A stretch of DNA of 64,000 nucleotides from Rubricella aquisinus. GTDB taxonomy: Bacteria > Pseudomonadota > Alphaproteobacteria > Rhodobacterales > Rhodobacteraceae. Shown here piece after piece: positions 51,746 through 59,371 of this stretch. The stretch covers positions 124,001 through 188,000 of the forward strand of contig NZ_JACIJS010000003.1 in assembly GCF_014199445.1 (NCBI RefSeq). Direction: 5' to 3'. The notes under the pieces are model-generated. The model saw nothing but the letters and a program-made list of their open reading frames with translations, did no database searches and had not been told where the DNA came from. The translations under genes were made by a program, and so were the position numbers. The stretch's first letter is position 1. The number at the start of each line of letters is the position of its first letter.

Positions 51746-52282
51746 CTACACCACCTCCTGATGATCCTGCCAAAGGTCCGCCCCCAAGGCGAAGGCGCGC
51801 GCCATGAAACTCGCAATCAGCGCGGAGAACGCGACGGAAAGCTGCGGTGTCCCAAGCGCGATGCTAATCGCGCGTTGTCCCGCCGGAAAGCCCCATGTGG
51901 CCACCGCCGATACAATCACCTGAGAGATCAGCCCCCAAACCAGCATGAACCACAACCAATAGGCCAGCTTGCGGGCAATCCCACTGGCCCCGGCCGGGTT
52001 TCCCATGGCCAATTGCCCGAATAAGGCCCGTGCAAGCGTTAGCAACACGCCCCAGACAAGCAGATGGATAAGGATCACCGCCATCAGGCCCCAGTTTTGC
52101 CACGCCGCCATCTCACCTGCGGGGAAGTGCGCGAGCCTTGCCAATGTCTGTCCGGCCCGGTCCGGGTCACTGATCCCCAGAATGGCAAGCGCGAGTGCGG
52201 AACCGGTCAGCAGCATCAGACTTGCCGACATGATGGTCTGAAGCCGCCGGGCAGAGGCGAGGATCGGCTGAGGGTCGAGCAT
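51746..52282 (-). CDS. DUF2975 domain-containing membrane protein
   Basis: A 178-residue protein with four hydrophobic segments (about 18-40, 67-90, 108-130 and 145-165), matching DUF2975. Characteristic blocks are RRLQTIMSASLMLLTGSALA and ARKLAYWLWFMLVWGLISQV. AAGGA lies eight bases before ATG 52282. The downstream XRE regulator gene begins one base after its stop. The role of the family is not known; a sensing partner for the regulator is one possibility. Confidence 0.87.
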   Translation of the reverse strand: MLDPQPILASARRLQTIMSASLMLLTGSALALAILGISDPDRAGQTLARLAHFPAGEMAAWQNWGLMAVILIHLLVWGVLLTLARALFGQLAMGNPAGASGIARKLAYWLWFMLVWGLISQVIVSAVATWGFPAGQRAISIALGTPQLSVAFSALIASFMARAFALGADLWQDHQEVV

Positions 52283-52306
52283 GGGTGGTTTCCTTCTCAA
52301 TATTTC

Positions 52307-52317
52307 ATGTTAAACAT
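52307..52317. promoter_or_regulatory. Operator-like dyad ATGTT-A-AACAT
   Basis: A perfect odd-length dyad in an AT-rich patch 25 bases upstream of the DUF2975-XRE pair and 38 bases before the divergent gene at 52355. It is a candidate site for the XRE regulator encoded in the pair. Pattern only. Confidence 0.35.
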
Positions 52318-52354
52318 TAAAACTTAGATACGAATCATGCAAGGAGTCTTGAAC

Positions 52355-52939
52355 ATGGCGCGCTGTCTTTCTCGTTTTTCGGCCTCGGCGGTGGGTGCGA
52401 TGTTGGCTTTGGTGTCCTGCGTTGGGGTGGGCGCGCATGGGCTTGATCCGGTCAACGCGCCGCTGGATCAGATATCCGTCGCGATTGGGGTGCCGGATAC
52501 TGTGCGGCTTGCAGATGGCGATGCGACCTTGACCCTTGCGCTGGGCTCTAAGGATCGGAACGCCGCGCCCCTCGTGCAGGAAACCGTGCCCCTCTCCTTG
52601 CGCCGGGCAAGCATCGGTGGCCCGCGCCCGACGGCGGATGACGAGATTGTCTATATCGCCCGTATTCCGGCGACGGAGGCTGCCCGATTTACCGCGGCAC
52701 AGGCCGCCATTCGCGATCTGCGGGCAGACGCGCGTGGCGGCGCGGGGGTCGTCCGGGTGGTGTTGGAGGGGGGATGTCTGATCGGGGAGCCGCCCGCTGG
52801 CTTCCCGGTCAGCACATGGATGCAGACTGGCGATGGGTCTGAGTTTGTTCTGCTGACCCGGCGCGAGGATGCCTATTCCGCCTTGGGCCGGGCCGGGGCA
52901 ACTGCCTTGCGGGCGCGCCTTCGTCCATGCCCCGAATAA
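52355..52939 (+). CDS. Hypothetical exported protein
   Basis: A 194-residue protein with a signal peptide (MARCLSRFSASAVGAMLALV, then SCVGVGAHG). The mature part has VSTWMQTGDGSEFVLLTRRE and otherwise no motif I recognise. A lipobox-like SC occurs, but its position relative to the hydrophobic core is not convincing. ATG 52355 has AAGGAG 11 bases upstream; the ATG at 52337 lies before that site. It is divergent from the DUF2975-XRE pair and about 125 bases before the ECF-linked cluster. Confidence 0.7.
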   Translation: MARCLSRFSASAVGAMLALVSCVGVGAHGLDPVNAPLDQISVAIGVPDTVRLADGDATLTLALGSKDRNAAPLVQETVPLSLRRASIGGPRPTADDEIVYIARIPATEAARFTAAQAAIRDLRADARGGAGVVRVVLEGGCLIGEPPAGFPVSTWMQTGDGSEFVLLTRREDAYSALGRAGATALRARLRPCPE

Positions 52940-52986
52940 ACCTGCCTCGGACCAACATCGTGACACCAAAAAAAATTTACCGCACC

Positions 52987-53013
52987 TGTCCGTTTCGTCC
53001 CCGCCCATCCGTC
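52987..53013 (+). promoter_or_regulatory. Candidate ECF sigma-factor promoter
   Basis: TGTCCG (52987-52992) and CGTC (53010-53013) are separated by 17 bases, 50 bases before the SRPBCC gene. TGTC/CGTC elements are typical of several ECF groups. If used by the sigma factor encoded at 53960, the cluster would be autoregulated. Inference only. Confidence 0.35.
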
Positions 53014-53063
53014 ATGTGGGTGAAAGCAGTGTCGCTTTCGCCCCTGAAACGGAGAGACTGACC

Positions 53064-53585
53064 ATGACCATAACCCAATTCCTGTTGGCAGCAGCGGGCT
53101 GCCTTGCCACCCTTTCGGTCGGCGCGCTGGTGCTTTTGCCCCGTGACGTGACCGTGACCCGCACGGCCTCTGTCACGGCGCCGCCGCATCAGATCGTTGC
53201 TCTTGCGGCCTCGAATGCTGGTTATCAGCGCTTCAACCCCTATCGCAGCACCGACCCGGAGCTGAAAATCGCCCTGTTCGGGCCGGAGGCGGGCGTCGGC
53301 TCTGGCTTTCGGTTCGAAGGAAAGGAGGGCAAGGGCCAGCAGGTCGTGTCTGCCGTGACCGCCGATCAGGTGCGCTACGCGATCGACCTTGGCCCGATGG
53401 GCAAGCCCGTGCAATCCATTCGGGCCGTGCCTGCGGGCGATCATTCGGACGTGACATGGACGCTTGAGGCCGATCTTGGCTTTAATCCGATTGCGCGCGT
53501 GATGGGCCTTTTCATGGATGGCATGGTTGGCCCAACATTCGAGCGCGGATTGCGCAACCTCGACACCGCCCTCGCGGCAAGCTGA
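53064..53585 (+). CDS. SRPBCC family protein with N-terminal anchor
   Basis: A 173-residue protein: one hydrophobic N-terminal segment (TQFLLAAAGCLATLSVGALV), then a START-like polyketide-cyclase fold with VTRTASVTAPPHQIVALAAS, YQRFNPYRSTDPELKIALFG and EADLGFNPIARVMGLFMDGM. SRPBCC proteins bind hydrophobic ligands. GGAGAG precedes ATG 53064. The DGPF gene follows after 17 bases, so it belongs to the ECF42-like cluster. Confidence 0.87.
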   Translation: MTITQFLLAAAGCLATLSVGALVLLPRDVTVTRTASVTAPPHQIVALAASNAGYQRFNPYRSTDPELKIALFGPEAGVGSGFRFEGKEGKGQQVVSAVTADQVRYAIDLGPMGKPVQSIRAVPAGDHSDVTWTLEADLGFNPIARVMGLFMDGMVGPTFERGLRNLDTALAAS

Positions 53586-53602
53586 CACAAAGGATCATTC
53601 CC

Positions 53603-53956
53603 ATGAACTACACGTTCCTATTGTATTCCGACCCCACCAAATTCGCGGACATGACGGCGGAGGATTGGGCCCGCGAGAAAGAGGTTTACGGAGCCTATAT
53701 CGGGGCCTTGCAGGCAGCGGGCGTCTTTGTCGGCACCGATTGGTTGCAACCCACATCGACGGCCACGACCGTCAGCATGGAGAACGGCACGGCACGCATT
53801 CAGGGTGGCCCCTTTGCCGAAACGGTCGAAACGCTTGGTGGGTATTTCATCATTGATGTGCCGGACCTTGATGCGGCGATAGCCTGGGCAGAGAAATGCC
53901 CAGCGGCGCAATATGGCAAGGTCGAAATCCGCGCCAGCGCAATGGGCGGTGCCTGA
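53603..53956 (+). CDS. YCII/DGPF domain protein
   Basis: A 117-residue YCII-related protein (MNYTFLLYSDPTKFADMTAE; ARIQGGPFAETVETLGGYFI; LDAAIAWAEKCPAAQYGKVE). The GGPFAE stretch is the DGPF-type signature. These small proteins are the hallmark partners of ECF42 sigma factors, as here with the sigma gene three bases downstream. Their activity is not established. Confidence 0.92.
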   Translation: MNYTFLLYSDPTKFADMTAEDWAREKEVYGAYIGALQAAGVFVGTDWLQPTSTATTVSMENGTARIQGGPFAETVETLGGYFIIDVPDLDAAIAWAEKCPAAQYGKVEIRASAMGGA

Positions 53957-53959
53957 TCC

Positions 53960-55189
53960 GTGCAGGGCGGGGGCCTGACATCTGCCCTGACGACGGAGGC
54001 GCGCGTGGCGCAGGTCGCGCGCGCAAGTTATGGGCGGCTGATCGGTATTCTAGCCGCGCGCGGCAGCGACATCGCTACCGCCGAGGACGCGCTGTCCGAC
54101 GCCCTGCATCAGGCGCTCACCACATGGCCCGAGGCTGGCATCCCAGATAGGCCGGAGGCTTGGCTGATCCGGGTCGCGCGCAACCGCATGACCGACGCGC
54201 ACCGCCGCGCGCTCAAAACCCATCCGATCCCGATTGAGGAGCATGATCTGGCCATGGAGCCGTCCTCCCCGTCCCTTCCCGCCGATCCCCGGCTAGCGCT
54301 GATGTTTGTCTGTGCGCATCCTGCCATCGGGCACAGCGCGCGCACGCCCTTGATGTTGCAGGCGGTTTTGGGCTTCACGGCAGCAGATATCGCGCGCGCC
54401 TATGTCGCCTCCCCCGCCGCACTTTCAAAAACGCTCACGCGCGCCAAGGCGCGGATCAAGGCGAACAACATCGCCTTTGCCCTGCCTGAGCCGCAGGATC
54501 GCCCCGCCCGCCTTGGCGAGGTGATCGAGGCGATTTATGGCTGTTACGCGCTGGTCTGGACTCAAGGGCCGGAGGCCGACAGCATCCAGCGGGAGGCCGT
54601 GTTCCTTGCCGATCTTCTGGCGACGGAAATGCCCGATGATCCGGAGGTTCTGGGCCTTTCGGCGCTGTTGGCATTCTTGCATTCCCGGCGTGATGCGCGG
54701 CAGGTTGCGGGCCATTATGTACCACTCTCGGAACAGGACACTGCACGTTGGGATCATGGTTTGATCCATGCCGCCGATGCGCGGTTGAAACAGGCGTTCG
54801 CGCTTGGCGCGCCGGGCCGGTTTCAGATTGAGGCGGCGATACAAGCGGTCCACGCGGCGCGCGCCCAGACCGGACAGACCGATTGGCAGGCCCTCTTGGC
54901 GCTTTATACCGGTTTGGTTCACCTCGCGCCCACATTGGGGGCAGAGGTCGGGCGGGCGATGGTCGCGGGGCAGGTCCATGGCGCGCAAGCGGGCCTTGCC
55001 GCTCTTGACGCGCTCAGCCCTGCGCACGTTGCCCGCTTCCAACCCTATTGGGCCACCCGCGCCCATTTGTTGAGCGAGGCCGGGCAACCTGCCGCTGCCG
55101 AAGAAGCCTATCGCAGTGCGATTTCGCTCACCCATGAAGCCCCGGCGCGCGCCTTTCTGATGGCTGCGCGGGCGCGGCTGCAAAACTGA
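53960..55189 (+). CDS. ECF42-like RNA polymerase sigma factor with C-terminal extension
   Basis: A 409-residue sigma factor from GTG 53960. Region 2 lies at about 18-80 (YGRLIGILAARGSDIATAED; WPEAGIPDRPEAWLIRVARN) and region 4 at about 125-175 (LMLQAVLGFTAADIARAYVA; LSKTLTRAKARIKA). The 230-residue C-terminal extension is rich in helix pairs such as AQPAAAEEAYRSAISLTHEA-like repeats, consistent with the TPR-like domain of ECF42. These sigma factors have no anti-sigma factor and are controlled by the extension. Linked to a DGPF gene, which is diagnostic. Confidence 0.9.
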   Translation: MQGGGLTSALTTEARVAQVARASYGRLIGILAARGSDIATAEDALSDALHQALTTWPEAGIPDRPEAWLIRVARNRMTDAHRRALKTHPIPIEEHDLAMEPSSPSLPADPRLALMFVCAHPAIGHSARTPLMLQAVLGFTAADIARAYVASPAALSKTLTRAKARIKANNIAFALPEPQDRPARLGEVIEAIYGCYALVWTQGPEADSIQREAVFLADLLATEMPDDPEVLGLSALLAFLHSRRDARQVAGHYVPLSEQDTARWDHGLIHAADARLKQAFALGAPGRFQIEAAIQAVHAARAQTGQTDWQALLALYTGLVHLAPTLGAEVGRAMVAGQVHGAQAGLAALDALSPAHVARFQPYWATRAHLLSEAGQPAAAEEAYRSAISLTHEAPARAFLMAARARLQN

Positions 55190-55217
55190 TCCCCTTCGGA
55201 TGAAAAGGAACCGTCTT

Positions 55218-55613
55218 ATGCCCGATACGCCCTCTTTGCGCACGAAAATCTCTCTTCTGTGGGTGTTTGTGTCCCTCAACATCGTATTTGCGGATGTCCT
55301 GTCGCTTTATACGCCCGGTGTGGTGCCGCAACTGATGACCGGCGTGATCGAGGGCGTGACCCTGTCTGAGGAGTTGATGCTGATGGCCGCGATCTTCATC
55401 CAGATCCCCGTCGGGATGATCGTGCTGACGCAGGTTTTGCCGGCGCGCCGCAACCGGATCGCGAATATCGTGGCGGCAGGGGTGACGATCCTGTTCGTGG
55501 TCGGCGGCGGATCGTTGAAGCTGCATTACATCTTCTTTGCCAGTTGCGAGGTGATCGCCTTGCTGGTCATCATCTATCTGAGCAGGCATCTGCGGCACGA
55601 ACAGGCGGCCTGA
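55218..55613 (+). CDS. DUF6326-like four-helix membrane protein
   Basis: A 131-residue protein with four hydrophobic segments (LLWVFVSLNIVFADVLSLYT; LMLMAAIFIQIPVGMIVLTQ; IANIVAAGVTILFVVGGG; IIYLSRHLRH at the end), which resembles DUF6326 proteins. AAGGA lies nine bases before ATG 55218, preferred over ATG 55200. It starts 28 bases after the sigma factor and is probably co-transcribed with it, a possible target of the ECF regulon. Function unknown. Confidence 0.82.
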   Translation: MPDTPSLRTKISLLWVFVSLNIVFADVLSLYTPGVVPQLMTGVIEGVTLSEELMLMAAIFIQIPVGMIVLTQVLPARRNRIANIVAAGVTILFVVGGGSLKLHYIFFASCEVIALLVIIYLSRHLRHEQAA

Positions 55614-55694
55614 GGCGCGGGGGCGTCACTTCCGGTTTGCACCCGGCGCGAAGGGGCGGCACGGTGGCGGCATGATTTGACAGGGAGACCCGCC

Positions 55695-56996
55695 ATGACC
55701 CAGCTTGCCCCCCGCCCATGGGTGCCCGACGCGTGCGAGGCGCGCGTGCAAGAGATCGCCGCCACCATTCCAAGCGATCCCATCGCCCGGATCGAGGCGC
55801 TCAGCCGTCGCAATCGCGAAATTCATGAGCGGGAGTGCTTCAACCTCAACCCTGCCGCCAATGTGATGAACCCACGGGCCGAGGCGCTGTTGTCCACCAC
55901 ACTCGGCTCCCGCCCGTCGCTGGGCTATCCGGGGGACAAATACGAGATGGGGCTGGAAGCGGTGGAGGAGATCGAGGTCATCACTGCCGAACTGGCCGCG
56001 CGGGTGTTTGACGCGCGCTATGCCGAGGTGCGGGTGGCATCTGGTGCCGCCGCGAACCTTTATGCGTTCATGGCGACTTGCGCACCGGGGGACGTGATCA
56101 TCGCGCCGCCGGGCAGCATTGGTGGCCATGTGACCCATCATGGCGCGGGCTGCGCGGGGCTATTCGGGCTGAAAATCCATGAGGCCCCGGTCGATGCCGA
56201 TGGCTACACCATCGACGTGGTCGCATTGCGCGACATGGTGCGGAGTTTGAGGCCAAAGCTCATTACCGTCGGCGGCAGTCTCAACCTGCATCCGCATCCG
56301 GTGGCAGATATCCGCAGCATCGCGGATGAGGTCGGCGCGAAGGTTCTGTTTGATGCTGCCCATCAATGCGGCATGATCGCGGGCCGCGTCTGGGCCAATC
56401 CGCTGGCGGAGGGCGCACATCTGATGACGATGAGCACCTATAAAAGCCTCGGTGGTCCGGCGGGCGGGCTGATCGTGACGAATGAGCCTGACCTGGCCGA
56501 GCGGCTGGATGCGATTGCCTTTCCCGGCATGACCGCGAATTTCGACGCAGGCCGGGTCGCCGCACTGGGTGTCGCGATGCAGGATTGGCTGGTCTGTGGG
56601 TCGGAATATGCGCAAGCGATGGTCCGCGTCGCCGCTGAAATGGCCGAAGGGCTGATCGCGGCGGGCATCCCTGTGTTCGCCCCGCGCCGGGGTGTGAGTG
56701 CCTCCCATCAATTCGCTATCGAGGCCGCGGCCTATGGCGGCGGTCAGGTGGCGGCGAAACATCTGCGCCGCGCAGGTCTACTCGCCTCTGGCATCGGGCT
56801 GCCCGTGGCGGGCGTGCCGGGGGATATGAACGGCCTGCGCCTTGGCACGCCGGAGGTGGTGCGCTGGGGCGTCGATGAGGGCGCGACACTGGCCGCATTT
56901 GTCGCCCGCGCACTCGAAAGCGACGCGCCGGAGGAGGTCGCGCCGGAGGTCGCGGCCTATCGTCGGGGCTTCGACACGATCCATTACACCGCCTGA
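55695..56996 (+). CDS. Serine hydroxymethyltransferase-like PLP enzyme
   Basis: A 433-residue fold-type I PLP protein related to GlyA but divergent. It keeps ECFNLNPAANVMNPRAEALL, GYPGDKYEMGLEAVEEIEVI, VASGAAANLYAFMA and the PLP lysine K250 in MSTYKSLGGPAGG. Standard GlyA has TTTTHKTLRGPRGG there, so the histidine next to the lysine is replaced by tyrosine. The folate and substrate sites may therefore differ; an alpha-methylserine- or threonine-type aldolase is possible. Formyl-THF cyclo-ligase follows after 11 bases, supporting a one-carbon link. GGGAG precedes ATG 55695. Confidence 0.82.
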   Translation: MTQLAPRPWVPDACEARVQEIAATIPSDPIARIEALSRRNREIHERECFNLNPAANVMNPRAEALLSTTLGSRPSLGYPGDKYEMGLEAVEEIEVITAELAARVFDARYAEVRVASGAAANLYAFMATCAPGDVIIAPPGSIGGHVTHHGAGCAGLFGLKIHEAPVDADGYTIDVVALRDMVRSLRPKLITVGGSLNLHPHPVADIRSIADEVGAKVLFDAAHQCGMIAGRVWANPLAEGAHLMTMSTYKSLGGPAGGLIVTNEPDLAERLDAIAFPGMTANFDAGRVAALGVAMQDWLVCGSEYAQAMVRVAAEMAEGLIAAGIPVFAPRRGVSASHQFAIEAAAYGGGQVAAKHLRRAGLLASGIGLPVAGVPGDMNGLRLGTPEVVRWGVDEGATLAAFVARALESDAPEEVAPEVAAYRRGFDTIHYTA

Positions 56997-57007
56997 AGGA
57001 CAAGCCC

Positions 57008-57562
57008 ATGACCGACATGACCGATCAGAAGGCCGCCGCGCGCAAGGCGGCCTTCGCGGCGCGCAAAGCGGCCCATGGCACGGTCGATCCGGCCCCGGCG
57101 CTCGCCCTGCTGGGCGCTGAGGCTACGGGGCGGATCGTGTCGGGCTATATGCCGATCCGAACCGAGCTTGACCCCCGCCCTGCGATGATCGCGCTCCATG
57201 CGCAGGGTGCGCGGCTCTGCGTGCCCGTGATCGCGGGGGAGGGGCAGCCGCTGTTGTTTCGGGAATGGACGCCTGATTGCACGATGGTAGACGGCCCGTT
57301 TGGCGCGCAGGTGCCAGAAACGGGCGCGTGGTTCGAGCCAGATACGCTGATCGTGCCGCTTCTTGCCTTTGACAGGGCGGGCTACAGGCTCGGCTATGGC
57401 GGTGGGTTTTATGACCGCACGCTGGAGCGGCTGCGCGCGCTGCGACCGACGCGCGCCATCGGGCTTGCCTATGGCGCGCAGGAGGTGCCGCGCGTGCCGA
57501 CCGAGCCGACGGATCAGCCGCTTGATGCGATTGTCACCGAAGGGGGCGTCATCCGCCCTTGA
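57008..57562 (+). CDS. 5-formyltetrahydrofolate cyclo-ligase
   Basis: A 184-residue enzyme that converts 5-formyl-THF to 5,10-methenyl-THF with ATP, so recycling a folate by-product of SHMT. The family block is DTLIVPLLAFDRAGYRLGYG followed by GGFYDRTLERL, and the N terminus is the typical lysine-rich helix (DQKAAARKAAFAARKAA). It sits between an SHMT-like gene and ymdB, which together look like a folate/housekeeping operon. Confidence 0.94.
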   Translation: MTDMTDQKAAARKAAFAARKAAHGTVDPAPALALLGAEATGRIVSGYMPIRTELDPRPAMIALHAQGARLCVPVIAGEGQPLLFREWTPDCTMVDGPFGAQVPETGAWFEPDTLIVPLLAFDRAGYRLGYGGGFYDRTLERLRALRPTRAIGLAYGAQEVPRVPTEPTDQPLDAIVTEGGVIRP

Positions 57563-57593
57563 GTGCCGCGCCATTCACCGATAGGCCAGAGGC

Positions 57594-58403
57594 ATGAAAA
57601 TACTCTTTCTTGGTGATGTGATGGGCCGCGCGGGCCGCACCGCAATCGCGGAGCGGTTGCCGGGCTTGCGTGAAACGATGAAGCTCGATTTCGTCGTGGT
57701 GAACGGGGAGAACGCCACGGCGGGGATGGGCCTGTCGGCGGCCCATGCCGATGGGTTGTTCAAAGCGGGCGCGGATTGCGTCACCCTTGGCGATCACGCC
57801 TTCGATCAGCGCGAAATGCTCAGCCATATCGGGCGGGACAACCGGATCATCCGCCCCCTGAACTACGCCAAATCCGCGCCGGGCATGGGGGCCAAGGTAT
57901 TTGACGCGCCGGGCGGGCGCAAAATCCTCGTCGCACAAGTGCTTGGTCAGGTGTTCATGAAACGCCCGTTCGATGATCCCTTCTCCGCCATCGACACGGA
58001 GTTGAAACGCGCGCCTTTGGGCGGGCTGGTTCAGGCCGTTTTGGTCGATATGCACGCCGAAGCCACGTCAGAGGCGATGGCGATGGGCCATTGGTGCGAT
58101 GGCCGCGCCTCTGTCGTGGTGGGCACCCATACCCATGTGCCCACGGGCGATGCGCAGATCCTGCCCAAGGGTACGGCCTATATGACTGATGCGGGCATGT
58201 GCGGCGATTATGACAGTGTGATCGGCATGGAAAAGGGCGAGCCGATGCGCCGGTTCGTGACGCAAATGCCAAAGGATCGTTTCACGCCCGCAGGGGGAGA
58301 GGCGACGCTCTGCGGCTTATACATCGAGACGGATGACCGCACGGGCCTTGCCAAACAGACCCGCGCGATCCGCATCGGCGGGCGGCTGGATCAGGCGGAA
58401 TGA
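57594..58403 (+). CDS. ymdB: YmdB-type metallophosphoesterase (TIGR00282)
   Basis: A 269-residue calcineurin-like phosphoesterase. The metal motifs are MKILFLGDVMGRAGR, FVVVNGENATAGMGLSAAHA, GDHAFDQREML and VVGTHTHVPTGDAQI. Homologues hydrolyse cyclic dinucleotide or 2',3'-cyclic nucleotide phosphodiesters. Its stop overlaps the EamA transporter gene (ATGA at 58400). Confidence 0.93.
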   Translation: MKILFLGDVMGRAGRTAIAERLPGLRETMKLDFVVVNGENATAGMGLSAAHADGLFKAGADCVTLGDHAFDQREMLSHIGRDNRIIRPLNYAKSAPGMGAKVFDAPGGRKILVAQVLGQVFMKRPFDDPFSAIDTELKRAPLGGLVQAVLVDMHAEATSEAMAMGHWCDGRASVVVGTHTHVPTGDAQILPKGTAYMTDAGMCGDYDSVIGMEKGEPMRRFVTQMPKDRFTPAGGEATLCGLYIETDDRTGLAKQTRAIRIGGRLDQAE

Positions 58404-59305
58404 GCGCCTTTGCCGCTCTGCTCCTGATCGGCGCGCTTTGGGGCATGACCATTCCGTTGACCCGCATCGCGGTCTCCACCGGGCATGATCCAGTTGGGCT
58501 GATCTTTTGGCAGCTTCTGATCGGGACCATCGCGCTGGGCGGTTTGACCTTTGCGCGGGGCAGGCGGCTTCCCTTGGGGCGTGCCTATTGGGGCCTGTTT
58601 ATTGTCGTGGCCCTGATCGGCACGCTGATCCCCAACAGCTTTTCTTATCGCGCGGCGGTGCACCTGCCTGCGGGCATCATGGCGCTCGTGATCGCGATGG
58701 TGCCGATGTTCGCGATGCCCATCGCGCTTGGCCTGCGGCTGGAGCGGCCCCGGCTGGGGCGTTTTGTCGGAGTGGGCTTGGGCGCCATAGCGGTCGCGAT
58801 GATCGTGGGGCCGGAGACGTCGCTGCCCGCCGGTGTCGCGGCGGTCTGGGTCGCGATTTCACTGATCGCGCCGCTCTGCTACGGGCTGGAGGGCAATTAC
58901 CTCGCGTGGAAAGGGACACGCGGGCTTGATCCGGTGGAAGTGCTTTTTGGCGCGTCGCTCTTTGGCCTGATCCTTGTCACGCCCTTTGCGGTGACCGGTG
59001 GGAGGTTCGTCTCCCTCACGGATGGGCTGGGCGCGGCGGAGCTTGCGGTGCTGTCCAGCGGGGTTTTGCACGCGGCGGCTTATGCAGGCTATGTCTATCT
59101 TGTTGGGCGGGCTGGGTCGGTGTTTGCCAGTCAGGTGGCCTATCTCGTCACGGCCTTTGGTGTGATCTGGTCGATGCTCTTGCTTGGGGAGCGGTATGCG
59201 CTTTGGGTTTGGCTCGCGTTCGGGTTGATGCTGGCGGGGATGGCGCTTGTGCAGCCGCGCCCGGCGGATCAGCAGAAGCCGGACAGCCCCGCGCAATCCG
59301 CTTGA
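58400..59305 (+). CDS. EamA/DMT family transporter
   Basis: A 301-residue protein with ten predicted helices in two EamA halves. The first starts FAALLLIGALWGMTIPLTRI and the second, around residues 150-285, includes ISLIAPLCYGLEGNYLAWKG and VAYLVTAFGVIWSMLLLGER. Such exporters carry metabolites or amino acids; the substrate is not evident. Translation is coupled to ymdB. Confidence 0.92.
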   Translation: MSAFAALLLIGALWGMTIPLTRIAVSTGHDPVGLIFWQLLIGTIALGGLTFARGRRLPLGRAYWGLFIVVALIGTLIPNSFSYRAAVHLPAGIMALVIAMVPMFAMPIALGLRLERPRLGRFVGVGLGAIAVAMIVGPETSLPAGVAAVWVAISLIAPLCYGLEGNYLAWKGTRGLDPVEVLFGASLFGLILVTPFAVTGGRFVSLTDGLGAAELAVLSSGVLHAAAYAGYVYLVGRAGSVFASQVAYLVTAFGVIWSMLLLGERYALWVWLAFGLMLAGMALVQPRPADQQKPDSPAQSA

Positions 59306-59371
59306 GCCTGCCGCATCGCTTCGTCATGCTGAGCGGTGACGCATAGGGTCAGACCAATCGGGATGTGGGCG

